From Salana multivorans (GTDB lineage Bacteria > Actinomycetota > Actinomycetes > Actinomycetales > Beutenbergiaceae): DNA of 64,000 nucleotides. The stretch's first letter is position 1, and the number at the start of each line of letters is the position of its first letter. The notes under the pieces were generated by a model. That model worked only from the letters and a program-made list of their open reading frames with translations, was not told the origin of the DNA and ran no database searches. A program made the translations under genes and the position numbers. The stretch is taken from positions 1-64,000 of the forward strand of contig NZ_RKHQ01000001.1 in NCBI RefSeq assembly GCF_003751805.1. Direction: 5' to 3'. Shown in pieces: positions 17,470-25,145 of the stretch.

Positions 17470-18083
17470 GCGGTCACCCCCGCGAGGTCGGCCCGCATGT
17501 CCTCGTAGTCGCGCTCCATCTCGACGATCGAGTCGAGGTGGCGATGCAGGTCGATGACCTCCATGTCGTTCTCGATCTCCGTGAGGGCGATGCCGTCGAG
17601 CGCCCGCTCCGAGGGGTGGGGATCGTTGCCGACCCCTCGGCCGACGAGTCGGTACACGGAGCCACCCATGTCGAGGAGTCGGTCCATCTCGTTCGGGAAG
17701 CGGACGTCCGGGATGACGAAGCGGTCCTCGCCCATCTCGACCGCGCCGGCGATCCGAGACTCCAGGGCGTCGACCCAGATGTCCTGGCCGAGAACCATGC
17801 GGCCGGCCTCGGTGCCGAGGCGCTGCAACAGGCCGCGGACCTCCCAGTAGAAGGGGCTGCCCTTGATGCCCTCCCAGCCCCCCGCCTCCCTCAACGCCTC
17901 GCTGAGGCGCTGGTAGCCGCCCTGGGTCGCGCCGCCCGGGATGATCGGGTCGAGCCCTCCGAGGATGTCGCGCAGGGGGTCCGCGAAGCACATGATGCGG
18001 AACCCGTGGCGCGCAGCGAGGTAGTTCGCCGCGCTGGTCTTGCCCGAGCGCTTCGCCCCAGCCAGTCCGATGATGATGGTCAC
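17466..18083 (-). CDS. Deoxynucleoside monophosphate kinase
   Basis: A 205-aa protein with P-loop GAKRSGKT at residues 9-16, followed by AANYLA and FADPLRD as in phage T4 gp1-type dNMP kinases. A late VIPDVRFPNEMDRL segment near residue 125 also matches that family. It converts dNMPs to dNDPs for phage DNA synthesis. First gene after the motif at 18117-18139, GTG 18083 preceded by GGAGAGAGAAG. Confidence 0.8.
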   Translation of the reverse strand: MTIIIGLAGAKRSGKTSAANYLAARHGFRIMCFADPLRDILGGLDPIIPGGATQGGYQRLSEALREAGGWEGIKGSPFYWEVRGLLQRLGTEAGRMVLGQDIWVDALESRIAGAVEMGEDRFVIPDVRFPNEMDRLLDMGGSVYRLVGRGVGNDPHPSERALDGIALTEIENDMEVIDLHRHLDSIVEMERDYEDMRADLAGVTA

Positions 18084-18116
18084 TTCTCTCTCCAGTTCTC
18101 TCGCCTGCCGTGCTCA

Positions 18117-18139
18117 ACACACTACACGACACGTTATCC
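18117..18139 (-). promoter_or_regulatory. Conserved 23-bp promoter/operator motif (leftward)
   Basis: Read on the minus strand: GGATAACGTGTCGTGTAGTG and three more bases. It matches the site at 370-392 at 20 of 23 positions. It lies 34 bases before the start of the dNMP kinase gene, in an otherwise gene-free gap of ~95 bases, so it probably drives 18083-11217. No good -35 element is visible. Confidence 0.5.
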
Positions 18140-18177
18140 TATTGCTCTCGCATGTGCGAGGCAGAGTTGGGTTACGA

Positions 18178-18537
18178 CTAGGCGCGGGCCAGGCTCGGGA
18201 TGAGCCCCGTGAGTGGCGAGGCCAGGAAGGCATCAACCAGCCCGGACCAGCTCGCGCGAAGGTCGGCCGTCGCGCGAGCGACCTCCGGATTGCCCTGGGT
18301 GATGACCGCCACCAGGACGATCGCACCCACTCCCGCAACCACACCCCACACCCATCCGAGACTGCGTCGACGCGACGGTCGCGAAACGCCTCCGCCGGGT
18401 AGCGGCGCCGGGGGCGCCCACGCGTGAGGTTGGGGTTGGTGCTGAGCTGGCATGGGCGGGACGGCGCGACGCTGCGGCGGGTACTGGCTCATGGCCCGAC
18501 CGTAGCGCGTCGTCGCCATCATCGCGGCCCTCGTCAT
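18178..18537 (-). CDS. Proline-rich single-helix membrane protein
   Basis: A 119-aa protein. The cytoplasmic N-terminal half is rich in Pro, Gln and Ala. One transmembrane helix follows (WGVVAGVGAIVLVAVI), then ~40 residues outside. ATG 18537 overlaps the upstream stop (ATGA); a later ATG at 18492 is an alternative start. Function unknown. Confidence 0.55.
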   Translation of the reverse strand: MTRAAMMATTRYGRAMSQYPPQRRAVPPMPAQHQPQPHAWAPPAPLPGGGVSRPSRRRSLGWVWGVVAGVGAIVLVAVITQGNPEVARATADLRASWSGLVDAFLASPLTGLIPSLARA

Positions 18538-19067
18538 GACGCGTCCCCCTCCAGCGCGCGGAGCGTCGGGCACGGCCACAATCTGCCGCACCCCGAGCAG
18601 ACCAGCGAGCCGTCCGGCCAGGGCGTCGCACCGTGCTCCGCTCGCACCCGGTCGAGGGCGGCACGAGCCCGTCCGGCGTCGTCCACCTCGCGCCGCAGCA
18701 CGTTCCGCTCCTGACGCAGGAGCCGAGCAATACCGAGGGCGTGCTCGCGCTCAGCCTTGGCGGTGTGCAGGTCGCGCCGCAGGATTTCGTTCTCGTCGTA
18801 GATCTTCGCGATATCCACGTTCGCGAGGTGGTCACAGACGGCGCACGGTCCGTCATCCTGGTGCGTACTCTCGGCCGCCAACTGCCACTCGGCCTCCGTT
18901 GCACGGAACTCGGCGTGGTCCAGCCTGCCGGTCAGCTTCTCGATGTGATCCAGGAGCGCGAGCATGTCTTCCCGCGCCTGACCTCCAACGCGGAAGCTGG
19001 ACAGGGTGGCCCCGTCGAGGCTCTCCCGGATAGCGGCCAGCCGCTCCGGCGCCATCGGCTCAGTCAT
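18534..19067 (-). CDS. Coiled-coil protein with two CxxC motifs
   Basis: A 177-aa protein, helical throughout (long heptad-like stretches near residues 35-70 and 85-145). CAVC near residue 76 and CSGCGRLWPC near the C-terminus give a possible zinc site. Overlaps the upstream gene by eight bases. No family recognised. Confidence 0.6.
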   Translation of the reverse strand: MTEPMAPERLAAIRESLDGATLSSFRVGGQAREDMLALLDHIEKLTGRLDHAEFRATEAEWQLAAESTHQDDGPCAVCDHLANVDIAKIYDENEILRRDLHTAKAEREHALGIARLLRQERNVLRREVDDAGRARAALDRVRAEHGATPWPDGSLVCSGCGRLWPCPTLRALEGDAS

Positions 19068-19347
19068 CGGGAGTCACCTCGATCCCGAGCGCTGCGGCGA
19101 CGTCGGGGTGGATGGCCTCTGACACCGACCCGACCGGAACAAACAAGGCCATTCCGGTGTGACCGCACTCCGCGTGCAGGCGGATCAGGTTGGCGATGCG
19201 CTGCTGCTCCACGAGGGCCAGGGTCGCCTCGGTCTGGGCCTCCTGCGCGAGTGTGCTCGCAATGTGTTGAAAGCCGTCCCGGCGGTATTTCGCCGCGCTC
19301 TGTAGCAGATGCCGCGCCTCGGTGGCGTGGTTGATGCGGTCGGTCAT
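19060..19347 (-). CDS. Hypothetical helical protein
   Basis: A 95-aa protein. ATG 19347 has a good site (GAGGAGG). Helical Ala/Gln-rich first 60 residues. Unrecognised. Confidence 0.6.
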   Translation of the reverse strand: MTDRINHATEARHLLQSAAKYRRDGFQHIASTLAQEAQTEATLALVEQQRIANLIRLHAECGHTGMALFVPVGSVSEAIHPDVAAALGIEVTPDD

Positions 19348-19562
19348 GGTGTGTCCTCCTCCTGCCGTGTGACGGGCTCGTAGAACGCGGAGTCGCGGGC
19401 GCAATCGGTTCGACGTATCAGGCCGCGCTCCACGAGGACGCGGGTCGTGCGAGACCATCGGGAGTAGGAGCGAATCCACAGGCCGCCTGTACTCGACTCG
19501 CGGAACTCCGACAGGAGCTGTCGCTGGGCCGGGGTGAGGCCCTTCTCTCGTGGGTCAGCCAC
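19344..19562 (-). CDS. Winged-helix-like small protein
   Basis: A 72-aa protein. The order LTPAQRQLLSEF ... TTRVLVERGLIRR resembles a winged helix-turn-helix (helix, recognition helix, wing), so it may bind DNA. GTG start. Could regulate the operon (inference). Confidence 0.5.
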   Translation of the reverse strand: MADPREKGLTPAQRQLLSEFRESSTGGLWIRSYSRWSRTTRVLVERGLIRRTDCARDSAFYEPVTRQEEDTP

Positions 19563-19725
19563 GATCCCCTCCTTCTTCTACGTACCCGGCGCACGGGCAC
19601 CACGTCGTGATGGTGTTGACGCCCATGAACATCACCCCGAACGCCTGCCCGGTGTGGCGGCACTCGTGGGCGCGGTGACGACTCTTGGGGTGGTGACACA
19701 CCGCGCAAGGCTTGACCCGAGTCAC
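19555..19725 (-). CDS. Small Cys/His-rich protein
   Basis: A 56-aa protein with CAVCHHPKSRH, HECRH and WCPC, which together form a likely zinc-binding fold. GTG 19725 overlaps the previous stop. Confidence 0.55.
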   Translation of the reverse strand: MTRVKPCAVCHHPKSRHRAHECRHTGQAFGVMFMGVNTITTWCPCAGYVEEGGDRG

Positions 19726-20195
19726 GAGGTCACCCCCGCGGCGCGGTAGGCGATGCGCTGGACGACGGTCTGCGGTAGCGGGTCGGGGGTCTTGCTGACG
19801 ATGGCTTTCTTGGCGACCTCGATACGCCCGTCCTCGTGGACTCGCCACAGGCCGCAGCCGTGCGGGCTCATCACGTCCAGGTCGGCCGGCACGGCGTAGA
19901 CGAACCGGTGGACGTGCCGCTGCCACATGCGCCGCTTCCAGTACGTGTCGCGCCGGAAGTCCGCCACGGTCACCTTGACCTCGATCGCCGTCCGCACGAG
20001 CGACTCGAACATCAGGGCGTCGATCCGGCGCATGGGCGCGTGCCCCGCGGGCGGCGCATCACCGGGGATGTACGCGTACTCCACCTCGCGCCCGGAGTCG
20101 GGCAGGTCGAAGTCCTCGATCGACAGCTCCGGAACGATCGCCGCCCCCGAGTGCGCGCGCCGGATCGCGCCCAGGATGAACGCCGCGTCCATCAC
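19722..20195 (-). CDS. MmcB-like PD-(D/E)XK nuclease
   Basis: A 157-aa protein. The core RRIDAL...AIEVKVTVADF (residues ~57-80) is the D...ExK catalytic pattern of MmcB/VRR-type nucleases, followed by HRFVYAVP and a Gly/Trp strand, as in that family. It may cut or repair DNA. GTG 20195, or the ATG one codon on. The neighbours are unrelated small genes. Confidence 0.65.
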   Translation of the reverse strand: MMDAAFILGAIRRAHSGAAIVPELSIEDFDLPDSGREVEYAYIPGDAPPAGHAPMRRIDALMFESLVRTAIEVKVTVADFRRDTYWKRRMWQRHVHRFVYAVPADLDVMSPHGCGLWRVHEDGRIEVAKKAIVSKTPDPLPQTVVQRIAYRAAGVTS

Positions 20196-20512
20196 TTCAC
20201 CCCCAGCACGGCTTCGAGGGTGGCGCGCGCGTTCTCGCGGTACTCAACCCGAGTCGCCTCCGTCGTCTGGTCTCGCCCTCGGGGATCGGACCACAGGCAC
20301 CCCCGAAACGCGCCGGGACGATCGAAAGCAGCGCGGGCCGCTCGCTCGACCATCTCGTCGGTGACCTCGGGGCGCAGACGCCCGGCGTCGTAGAGGGCCC
20401 GAGCGTACGTACGCTGCCGCCCGGTCGGCTCGTCGCACCCATCCGGATCGAGCGGGCAGCAGACCTCCTCGTGCATGACCCGCGCAGCCTGCTCGACCAT
20501 GTCCTCAGCCAT
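20192..20512 (-). CDS. Hypothetical helical protein
   Basis: A 106-aa protein. Two repeated helical segments (EDMVEQAARVM near residue 3; DEMVERAARAAF near residue 53) suggest an internal duplication. Segments of this shape (VERAARALWD) recur in actinophage small proteins. ATG 20512. Confidence 0.6.
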   Translation of the reverse strand: MAEDMVEQAARVMHEEVCCPLDPDGCDEPTGRQRTYARALYDAGRLRPEVTDEMVERAARAAFDRPGAFRGCLWSDPRGRDQTTEATRVEYRENARATLEAVLGVK

Positions 20513-20639
20513 CACAGCCCTCCTCGTCGTGTTCGTCGGCCAGGTCTTCGGCACCGCGCCGGTTGGTGACCCGGCTGGTCCATCCGCACTTGCGGCACTC
20601 TGCGATCCACATGTCGCAGCGACGGATCTGCGCGCTCAT
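20505..20639 (-). CDS. 44-aa zinc-finger-like protein
   Basis: CRKCGW near residue 15 and a later HDEEGC suggest one zinc site. It overlaps both neighbours (eight and four bases). Confidence 0.5.
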   Translation of the reverse strand: MSAQIRRCDMWIAECRKCGWTSRVTNRRGAEDLADEHDEEGCDG

Positions 20640-20854
20640 CGCTCCACCATCTTCCAGCCGTGCTCGGGGCAGTAGTCGAGGCGCCGTCGCCCGCCGTACG
20701 GGTTCGGCATGTTGACCGTCCACCCCTCCCGCCGCGCGTCCCGCCGAGCCTCGTGGGCGTACGACCCCGCCGGCGCCTCGAAGAACGCCCGACACGGCCA
20801 GCGGCCGTCACCGTTGCACTCGATCCGGTTCGGCGAGACCAGGTTGACGCTCAC
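20636..20854 (-). CDS. Small Cys-containing protein
   Basis: A 72-aa protein. GTG 20854 overlaps the tiny membrane ORF upstream. Three Cys plus a His (CNGDGRWPC, YCPEHGW) resemble a zinc-bound small domain. Unrecognised. Confidence 0.5.
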   Translation of the reverse strand: MSVNLVSPNRIECNGDGRWPCRAFFEAPAGSYAHEARRDARREGWTVNMPNPYGGRRRLDYCPEHGWKMVER

Positions 20855-20946
20855 CAGTCCCACTCCCTCAGCAGCCACAGCGCGAACGCGACGAAGCCGA
20901 GGGTCCCGCCGACTACAAGCCCCAACAGGAGCCAGATCCACCACAT
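20851..20946 (-). CDS. 31-aa membrane peptide
   Basis: A 31-codon ORF with ATGA at its start (20943-20946) and GTGA at its end (20851-20854). The product is almost entirely one hydrophobic helix (WWIWLLLGLVVGGTLGFVAF) with a short WLLREWDW tail. The exact junctions and hydrophobic design argue for a real gene. Small membrane peptides of this kind often modify a membrane protein or act as toxins or holin-like factors (inference). Confidence 0.55.
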   Translation of the reverse strand: MWWIWLLLGLVVGGTLGFVAFALWLLREWDW

Positions 20947-21473
20947 CAGTCCTCCTCCTCTCCCGTCACGAGGTACTTGTTCTCGCGGCGGAGGTGCGCG
21001 ACCTCGGCCTCCAGTTCCGCGATCCTCTTGCTGGCCGCCTCGGAGCGGAGGTGCGGCCGGTCAGCGCGGGCACGGTGGGGCTCGCGGGTGACCGTGTATC
21101 CGGCCGCGATCAGCCGGTCCGCCGCACATCCCAGGCAGTCCTCGCAGCGCTCGGCCTCGTCGTCCGTGTTGCCGTGCTGCTCGCGCTTCACTGACACCAG
21201 AGCGGCGGACCGCACCTCCCCGCGCACGAGTCGGGCGGCGTACTCCTGACCCGCGTTGAAGGCGTTCAGCCGGCCGGCGTCGTCGTAGAGCAGGTCCGCC
21301 TCGATCTCCCGCGCGATCCGCTCCCGCTCAGCCGAGGCCGCGACTTCCGCCACATGCTTCACCCAGCCGAGCGAGTAGTTCCCCTCGAACGCTTTGATCG
21401 GAGCCTCACAGCCCTGGCAGTACGGACCCCCCGCCCCGGTCGAGTAGTTGGGGTGCTCGCGCCAGACCTCCAT
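20946..21473 (-). CDS. Coiled-coil protein with Cys pairs
   Basis: A 175-aa protein. CQGC near residue 19 and CEDCLGC near residue 110 flank a helical middle. A C-terminal coiled coil (ASKRIAELEAEVAHLRREN) follows. ATG 21473, ATGA overlap upstream. Confidence 0.6.
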   Translation of the reverse strand: MEVWREHPNYSTGAGGPYCQGCEAPIKAFEGNYSLGWVKHVAEVAASAERERIAREIEADLLYDDAGRLNAFNAGQEYAARLVRGEVRSAALVSVKREQHGNTDDEAERCEDCLGCAADRLIAAGYTVTREPHRARADRPHLRSEAASKRIAELEAEVAHLRRENKYLVTGEEED

Positions 21474-21874
21474 CACGACACCTCCCCGCGCATAGATCGA
21501 GCCGTTGACACCAGGTCCGACATGGCTTCGACGAAACGTGCCGCGTCCCACGTCCCGTCCGCTACACGCACCAGCGACGCGTCGATCACGTCTGTGAAGC
21601 GCTGTTGAGCCTGAGCATCACCCTCCGCGTACGCCTCGGCGACCAGGTCCCGGGTCGGGTGGTAGACCAGGGTCGCGGGGAGGAACATGCCCGAGTACGA
21701 GAGGTCCTGCATGTTGCCGTTCGCCCGACGCAGCACTCTCCGGACGCTGGCGATCGACGACTGGTCCACCCCGATCTGTCCGGCGACACCGTCCGAGCAG
21801 ACGACGATGGCCCCGTAGGGCAGTGCGTCCAGCTCGGCGGGGGTGGTGATCTGCGGAACCACCACGACTACCAC
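21473..21874 (-). CDS. Hypothetical protein
   Basis: A 133-aa protein. It begins with a valine run (VVVVVP) and the segment ITTPAELDALPYGAIV, a pattern frequent in actinophage accessory proteins of unknown role. GTG 21874; other GTG codons just after are possible starts. Confidence 0.55.
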   Translation of the reverse strand: MVVVVVPQITTPAELDALPYGAIVVCSDGVAGQIGVDQSSIASVRRVLRRANGNMQDLSYSGMFLPATLVYHPTRDLVAEAYAEGDAQAQQRFTDVIDASLVRVADGTWDAARFVEAMSDLVSTARSMRGEVS

Positions 21875-21878
21875 CCCC

Positions 21879-22265
21879 TCAGCTCGCGCCGAGCGGCGCG
21901 AGGCGGACGAGACCGTCCTCGTCGTGCAGCAGCTTCGCCGTGGAGGAGACGTCGCCTGGGCCACCCGACTCGCCGCGCCAGCCGCCGGTCGGCGAGAGCT
22001 GGAGTACGCGAGCGAGCCAGGGCGTCTCCCTCATGGCCGCGCTGATGTAGACCCCCGGCTCGGTCGGCAGCGGACGGTCGAGGCGCTCGACCATGGCCGA
22101 CCCTTCGACCTCCTTCGCTCGCAGGAAGTAGGGGCCGATCGGCTCCCCGTCGACGCTGCGCGGGTCGCCATCCGCGTCGACGCTGCCGACGACGCCCTCC
22201 GAGGTGACCCCGCCGTAGGTGACGCGGATCTTGTCGCCGACGCGAAACTTCGTCGTGGCGCTCAC
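21879..22265 (-). CDS. KOW/SH3-like hypothetical protein
   Basis: A 128-aa protein. FRVGDKIRVTYGG near residue 7 and a following Gly-rich strand indicate a small beta-barrel. GTG 22265 overlaps the stop of the octapeptide-repeat gene. Confidence 0.55.
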   Translation of the reverse strand: MSATTKFRVGDKIRVTYGGVTSEGVVGSVDADGDPRSVDGEPIGPYFLRAKEVEGSAMVERLDRPLPTEPGVYISAAMRETPWLARVLQLSPTGGWRGESGGPGDVSSTAKLLHDEDGLVRLAPLGAS

Positions 22266-23380
22266 TTCGCCACCTCGATCGGGTTGCCGTCGATGTCGAC
22301 CTCGCGCAGGATCGTGAGCGACTCGGCCTTGATCTTGGTCTCGTCGATCGGCCGGATGTCGGCGAGGGGCACCACGACCTCCAGGAAGCGCTCCGCCTCC
22401 CAGTAGTGGTCCCGAGCGTGACGCGGCGTCGGGGAGACGTGCAGCCCACCACCGCAGGCGTTGTCGTCACGCCACCGCGGGTCGGTGATCGTCTCACCGA
22501 TCGGGTACTGCGTCAGGTAGTACGCGTGGCCGGCGTAGAGGTCCCCGTCGACCGCCTTGAACGGGTGGACCATGCCGTCGTCGTCGACGTCCGCGTGGAG
22601 CTCCACCCAGGTCGCGGGGTCGAGCTGGTTGATGGACGTCAGATCGATGATGACGCCGCCGTCGACCGTGACGCGCGCGCAGTGGATGAAGACGGCGGTG
22701 TAGGTGCCGCCCTTCACGGTCGAGCGGTCGTGGGCGTGCGCGGTCGAGAAGCCCCACAGCTCGGCGCTGGACGAGCCCCACAGCTCGGCGCTGGACGAGC
22801 CCCGCAGCACGGCGCTGGACGAGCCCCACAGCTCGGCGCTGGACGAGTCCCGCAGCTCGGCGCTGGACGAGCCCCGCAGCACGGCGCTGGACGAGCCCCA
22901 CAGCACGGCGCGGGACGAGCCCCGCAGCACGGCGCTGGACGAGCCCCACAGCTCGGCGCTGGACGAGTCCCGCAGCTCGGCGCTGGACGAGCCCCACAGC
23001 ACGGCGCGGGACGAGCCCCGCAGCACGGCGCGGGACGAGCCCCGCAGCACGGCGCTGGACGAGCCCCACAGCACGGCGCGGGACGAGCCCCACAGCTCGG
23101 CGCTGGACGAGTCCCGCAGCTCGGCGCTGGACGAGCCCCACAGCACGGCGCGGGACGAGCCCCGCAGCACGGCGCGGGACGAGTCCCGCAGCTCGGCGCT
23201 GGACGAGCCCCACAGCACGGCGCGGGACGAGCCCCGCAGCACGGCGCGGGACGAGCCCGTTTCGTCGATGCGGAGCACCACGCCAGCCGGCGCGTCGACG
23301 TAGATGCTCACGTAGTCGTTGCGGTGCCGCTCGATGGCGGCATCCCACTCGGCCTGGTTGGTGACGATGATCTGGTTCAC
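22262..23380 (-). CDS. Octapeptide-repeat (solenoid) protein with C-terminal phage domain
   Basis: A 372-aa protein. Residues ~1-41 are a unique N-terminal cap. Then come 21 perfect-length repeats of eight residues of the form [GD]SS[RS]A[VE]L[RW], ending near residue 210. The remaining ~160 residues (LYAGHAYYLTQYPIGE ... GGGLHVSP) resemble a domain found in other actinophage proteins that carry similar SA-rich repeats. The strict octad with alternating small and hydrophobic residues predicts a regular beta-helix. GTG 23380 follows GGAGGAACAAC. Role unknown; a binding surface or decoy is conceivable. Confidence 0.75.
   Translation of the reverse strand: MNQIIVTNQAEWDAAIERHRNDYVSIYVDAPAGVVLRIDETGSSRAVLRGSSRAVLWGSSSAELRDSSRAVLRGSSRAVLWGSSSAELRDSSSAELWGSSRAVLWGSSSAVLRGSSRAVLRGSSRAVLWGSSSAELRDSSSAELWGSSSAVLRGSSRAVLWGSSSAVLRGSSSAELRDSSSAELWGSSSAVLRGSSSAELWGSSSAELWGFSTAHAHDRSTVKGGTYTAVFIHCARVTVDGGVIIDLTSINQLDPATWVELHADVDDDGMVHPFKAVDGDLYAGHAYYLTQYPIGETITDPRWRDDNACGGGLHVSPTPRHARDHYWEAERFLEVVVPLADIRPIDETKIKAESLTILREVDIDGNPIEVAK
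22754..23257. repeat. 21 tandem 24-bp coding repeats
   Basis: Each 24-bp unit encodes one octapeptide of the gene at 22262-23380. Units differ at a few positions (CAC or CGC, GCTG or GCGG, GCTCG or GCACG), giving a mosaic of near-identical copies. The array keeps frame throughout and is likely to vary in copy number by slippage or recombination. Confidence 0.9.
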
Positions 23381-23739
23381 GTGTTGTTCCTCCTGTGACT
23401 CGTTGGTCCGCCAGGCAAACCGCCTGCGGTGCTGCTGTTCGACGGGGGCGCCTCCCCCTGCGTTGCGCCCCCGTCGTCGATCGGTTCCATCTCGCGCCAG
23501 GTGACCGGGAGTACCCACGGCTTGCCCATTCGGACGAGCCCCGGCACCTCGTTGACTTCGCTCTCGGGCACCTCTACCCAGGCGTCATGGCCGCTCCCCG
23601 AGGCGTCCCCGAGCTCAACCACGCGACCCTCCGCGCCGACGAAGGCGTCGAGCCCCTCCACGTCAGGGGCGATGCGCACCCGATCCCCCACGGTCAGCGT
23701 TGATGCCCATTCGAGGCGCGTGCGCAGATCACATTCCAC
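23377..23739 (-). CDS. KOW/SH3-like hypothetical protein
   Basis: A 120-aa protein. LTVGDRVRIAPD near residue 15 begins a beta-barrel-like domain and the C-terminus is low-complexity. The first GTG (23739) lies inside the conserved promoter motif, so the transcript may be leaderless. Alternatively the true start is a later codon. Confidence 0.5.
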   Translation of the reverse strand: MECDLRTRLEWASTLTVGDRVRIAPDVEGLDAFVGAEGRVVELGDASGSGHDAWVEVPESEVNEVPGLVRMGKPWVLPVTWREMEPIDDGGATQGEAPPSNSSTAGGLPGGPTSHRRNNT

Positions 23740-23751
23740 GGTACGTTATCC
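23729..23751 (-). promoter_or_regulatory. Conserved 23-bp motif (leftward)
   Basis: Minus strand GGATAACGTACCGTGGAATG and three more bases, sharing its first 15 bases with the site at 370-392. It overlaps the proposed start codon of the gene ending at 23377. Confidence 0.45.
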
Positions 23752-23764
23752 TTTCGCTCGCGAT

Positions 23765-24103
23765 CTAGCCGTCGGTCAACACCCGATAGCACGACAGGCA
23801 CACCTCTGTCTCGTCGCCGACAACGAACGGACCGGCAGGCGCGCCGCACTCCGCGCACCACAGCGAGGAGACGGGTCGCTCGCGCGGGTCGGGCGCATCC
23901 CCGTCGGGGTCGGGTTCGTAGACCGTTCCCCAGAGCAGATCGCCGGCCCGTCCGTCGGCGTCGACCTCGAACAGCGATGCCTCAAGGTCGCGCGGCCTGC
24001 CGTCGTTGTCGAGGTCGATCCCCGTCTGCTCGAAGGCGAGTTTGATGCGCTCCACCACGTCCGGGTTGTCGGTGATGATCGTCAGCTCATAGACCCTGGT
24101 CAT
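23765..24103 (-). CDS. Hypothetical protein with C-terminal zinc site
   Basis: A 112-aa protein. N-terminal part of strand-helix type (VYELTIITDNPDVVERIKLAF). C-terminal CAEC...CLSC zinc-ribbon-like pair. ATG 24103. Confidence 0.6.
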   Translation of the reverse strand: MTRVYELTIITDNPDVVERIKLAFEQTGIDLDNDGRPRDLEASLFEVDADGRAGDLLWGTVYEPDPDGDAPDPRERPVSSLWCAECGAPAGPFVVGDETEVCLSCYRVLTDG

Positions 24104-24378
24104 AGCCCTCGCCCCACGCCTGGCCGCACCTCTCGCCCCGGGCGAGCCGCCTTGTCGTGGCGGTGCTCGTAGACCTGCTCGGGCGTCCCGTCCCACTCGT
24201 GGTGGTCCAACGCGTGCTCGCGGATCAGACCCCCGGTCGGCGTTCCCAGGAATAGGTCCCCCTCAAGGAGGTGGACGGCCGTCAGGTGCTCCACCATCTC
24301 GGCCCTCGTCATCGACGCGAAGGGCACGAAGCGGACGGGGCGGGCGCCGAGAAGCGCACTCGCGGTTGCCTCGCTCAC
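24100..24378 (-). CDS. His-rich hypothetical protein
   Basis: A 92-aa protein with several His (HLTAVHLL, HALDHHEW, YEHRHDK). The pattern resembles small HNH-like or metal-binding folds but no catalytic set is clear. GTG 24378 overlaps nothing upstream. Confidence 0.5.
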   Translation of the reverse strand: MSEATASALLGARPVRFVPFASMTRAEMVEHLTAVHLLEGDLFLGTPTGGLIREHALDHHEWDGTPEQVYEHRHDKAARPGREVRPGVGRGL

Positions 24379-24381
24379 CGG

Positions 24382-24906
24382 TCAGCGCTCCCGCACGAAG
24401 TACGTACCATCGCCGTTCGCCGTCACCAGGACGTCAAGCACCTCGCCGTCGGGCAGCAGGAGCGTCCCACCGGCAGTGCCGTTGCCCATCGTCCGCCAGT
24501 TCCAGCACGGCTCCTCCTCGAAGCACTCGACGACGACCGGCGCGGATGGCGCGGGATCGACCGTCGGCGTCTCGCCCTGCCCTGCGGGAGCGTCAGCCAC
24601 CTGGGGCGAAGGGGCCGCCCCTTCCTCCGGCTCGACCTCGCCACCCTCGCCCGCATGGGGCGCGGCGCCAGCATCACGGGCGTCGACAACGCCTGTCGGC
24701 GCGTCCGGGACGGGCATCGCCTCCGATGCCTCGACGGGCGCCCCGGCGGGCCCGTCCACGCCCGACTCGTCTCCGCTCGGCGCCGACATGGCGAGCGTGA
24801 GCGTCAGCGTCGCACCGACGATCGCACCGACCACCACCCCGGCCCGCCGGGGCAACGCCAACAAGCGCCGGCGCCCCATCTCGTGAGCCCTGATCGTTCC
24901 ATCCAT
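24382..24906 (-). CDS. Membrane-anchored or secreted acidic protein
   Basis: A 174-aa protein. Cytoplasmic RRR stretch, one hydrophobic helix (AGVVVGAIVGATLTLTLAM, residues ~22-40), then a long Pro/Ala/Glu-rich linker and a compact C-terminal part with two Cys. Probably exposed outside the membrane. ATG 24906 follows GGAGAGGGAGAG. Confidence 0.6.
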   Translation of the reverse strand: MDGTIRAHEMGRRRLLALPRRAGVVVGAIVGATLTLTLAMSAPSGDESGVDGPAGAPVEASEAMPVPDAPTGVVDARDAGAAPHAGEGGEVEPEEGAAPSPQVADAPAGQGETPTVDPAPSAPVVVECFEEEPCWNWRTMGNGTAGGTLLLPDGEVLDVLVTANGDGTYFVRER

Positions 24907-24940
24907 CTCTCCCTCTCCTCTCCCTCGGCGCCTGGTGGCA

Positions 24941-24992
24941 CCACGTTACATGACACGTTATCCCGTAGCAAGCACTACACCGCACGTTATCC
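24941..24992 (-). promoter_or_regulatory. Two tandem copies of the conserved motif (leftward)
   Basis: Two copies, 24941-24963 and 24970-24992, both reading GGATAACGTG on the minus strand followed by GTGTAG- or ATGTAA-like halves, 29 bp apart. They lie 35 and 64 bases upstream of the start at 24906. Tandem spacing of about three helix turns suggests cooperative binding or two promoters. Confidence 0.5.
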
Positions 24993-25145
24993 GATCAGCC
25001 GGTCGAGCGCGGCGAACAGGGCCCACAGGATCAGCAGGTAGATCGCCAGCAGGGCGCCCGCGACGAACGCCTGGACCGTGAGCTGGACCTCGCGCGCGAA
25101 CCTCTCGCGCCCGGGCCGCCTGTCGCCGATCCCAGCTCGCGTCAT
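24987..25145 (-). CDS. 52-aa single-helix membrane protein
   Basis: Basic N-terminus, then one hydrophobic helix (FVAGALLAIYLLILWALF). Its stop lies inside the tandem motif region. ATG 25145 overlaps the upstream stop. Confidence 0.55.
   Translation of the reverse strand: MTRAGIGDRRPGRERFAREVQLTVQAFVAGALLAIYLLILWALFAALDRLIG

Noticed and set aside
22754-23257. Regular direct repeats suggesting a CRISPR array
   Set aside because: Units are contiguous with no spacers, 24 bp long and in frame within a long gene.
22406-23398. Long plus-strand frames across the octapeptide repeats
   Set aside because: They mirror the repeat on the opposite strand; the minus frame has a ribosome site, operon context and a conserved C-terminal domain.
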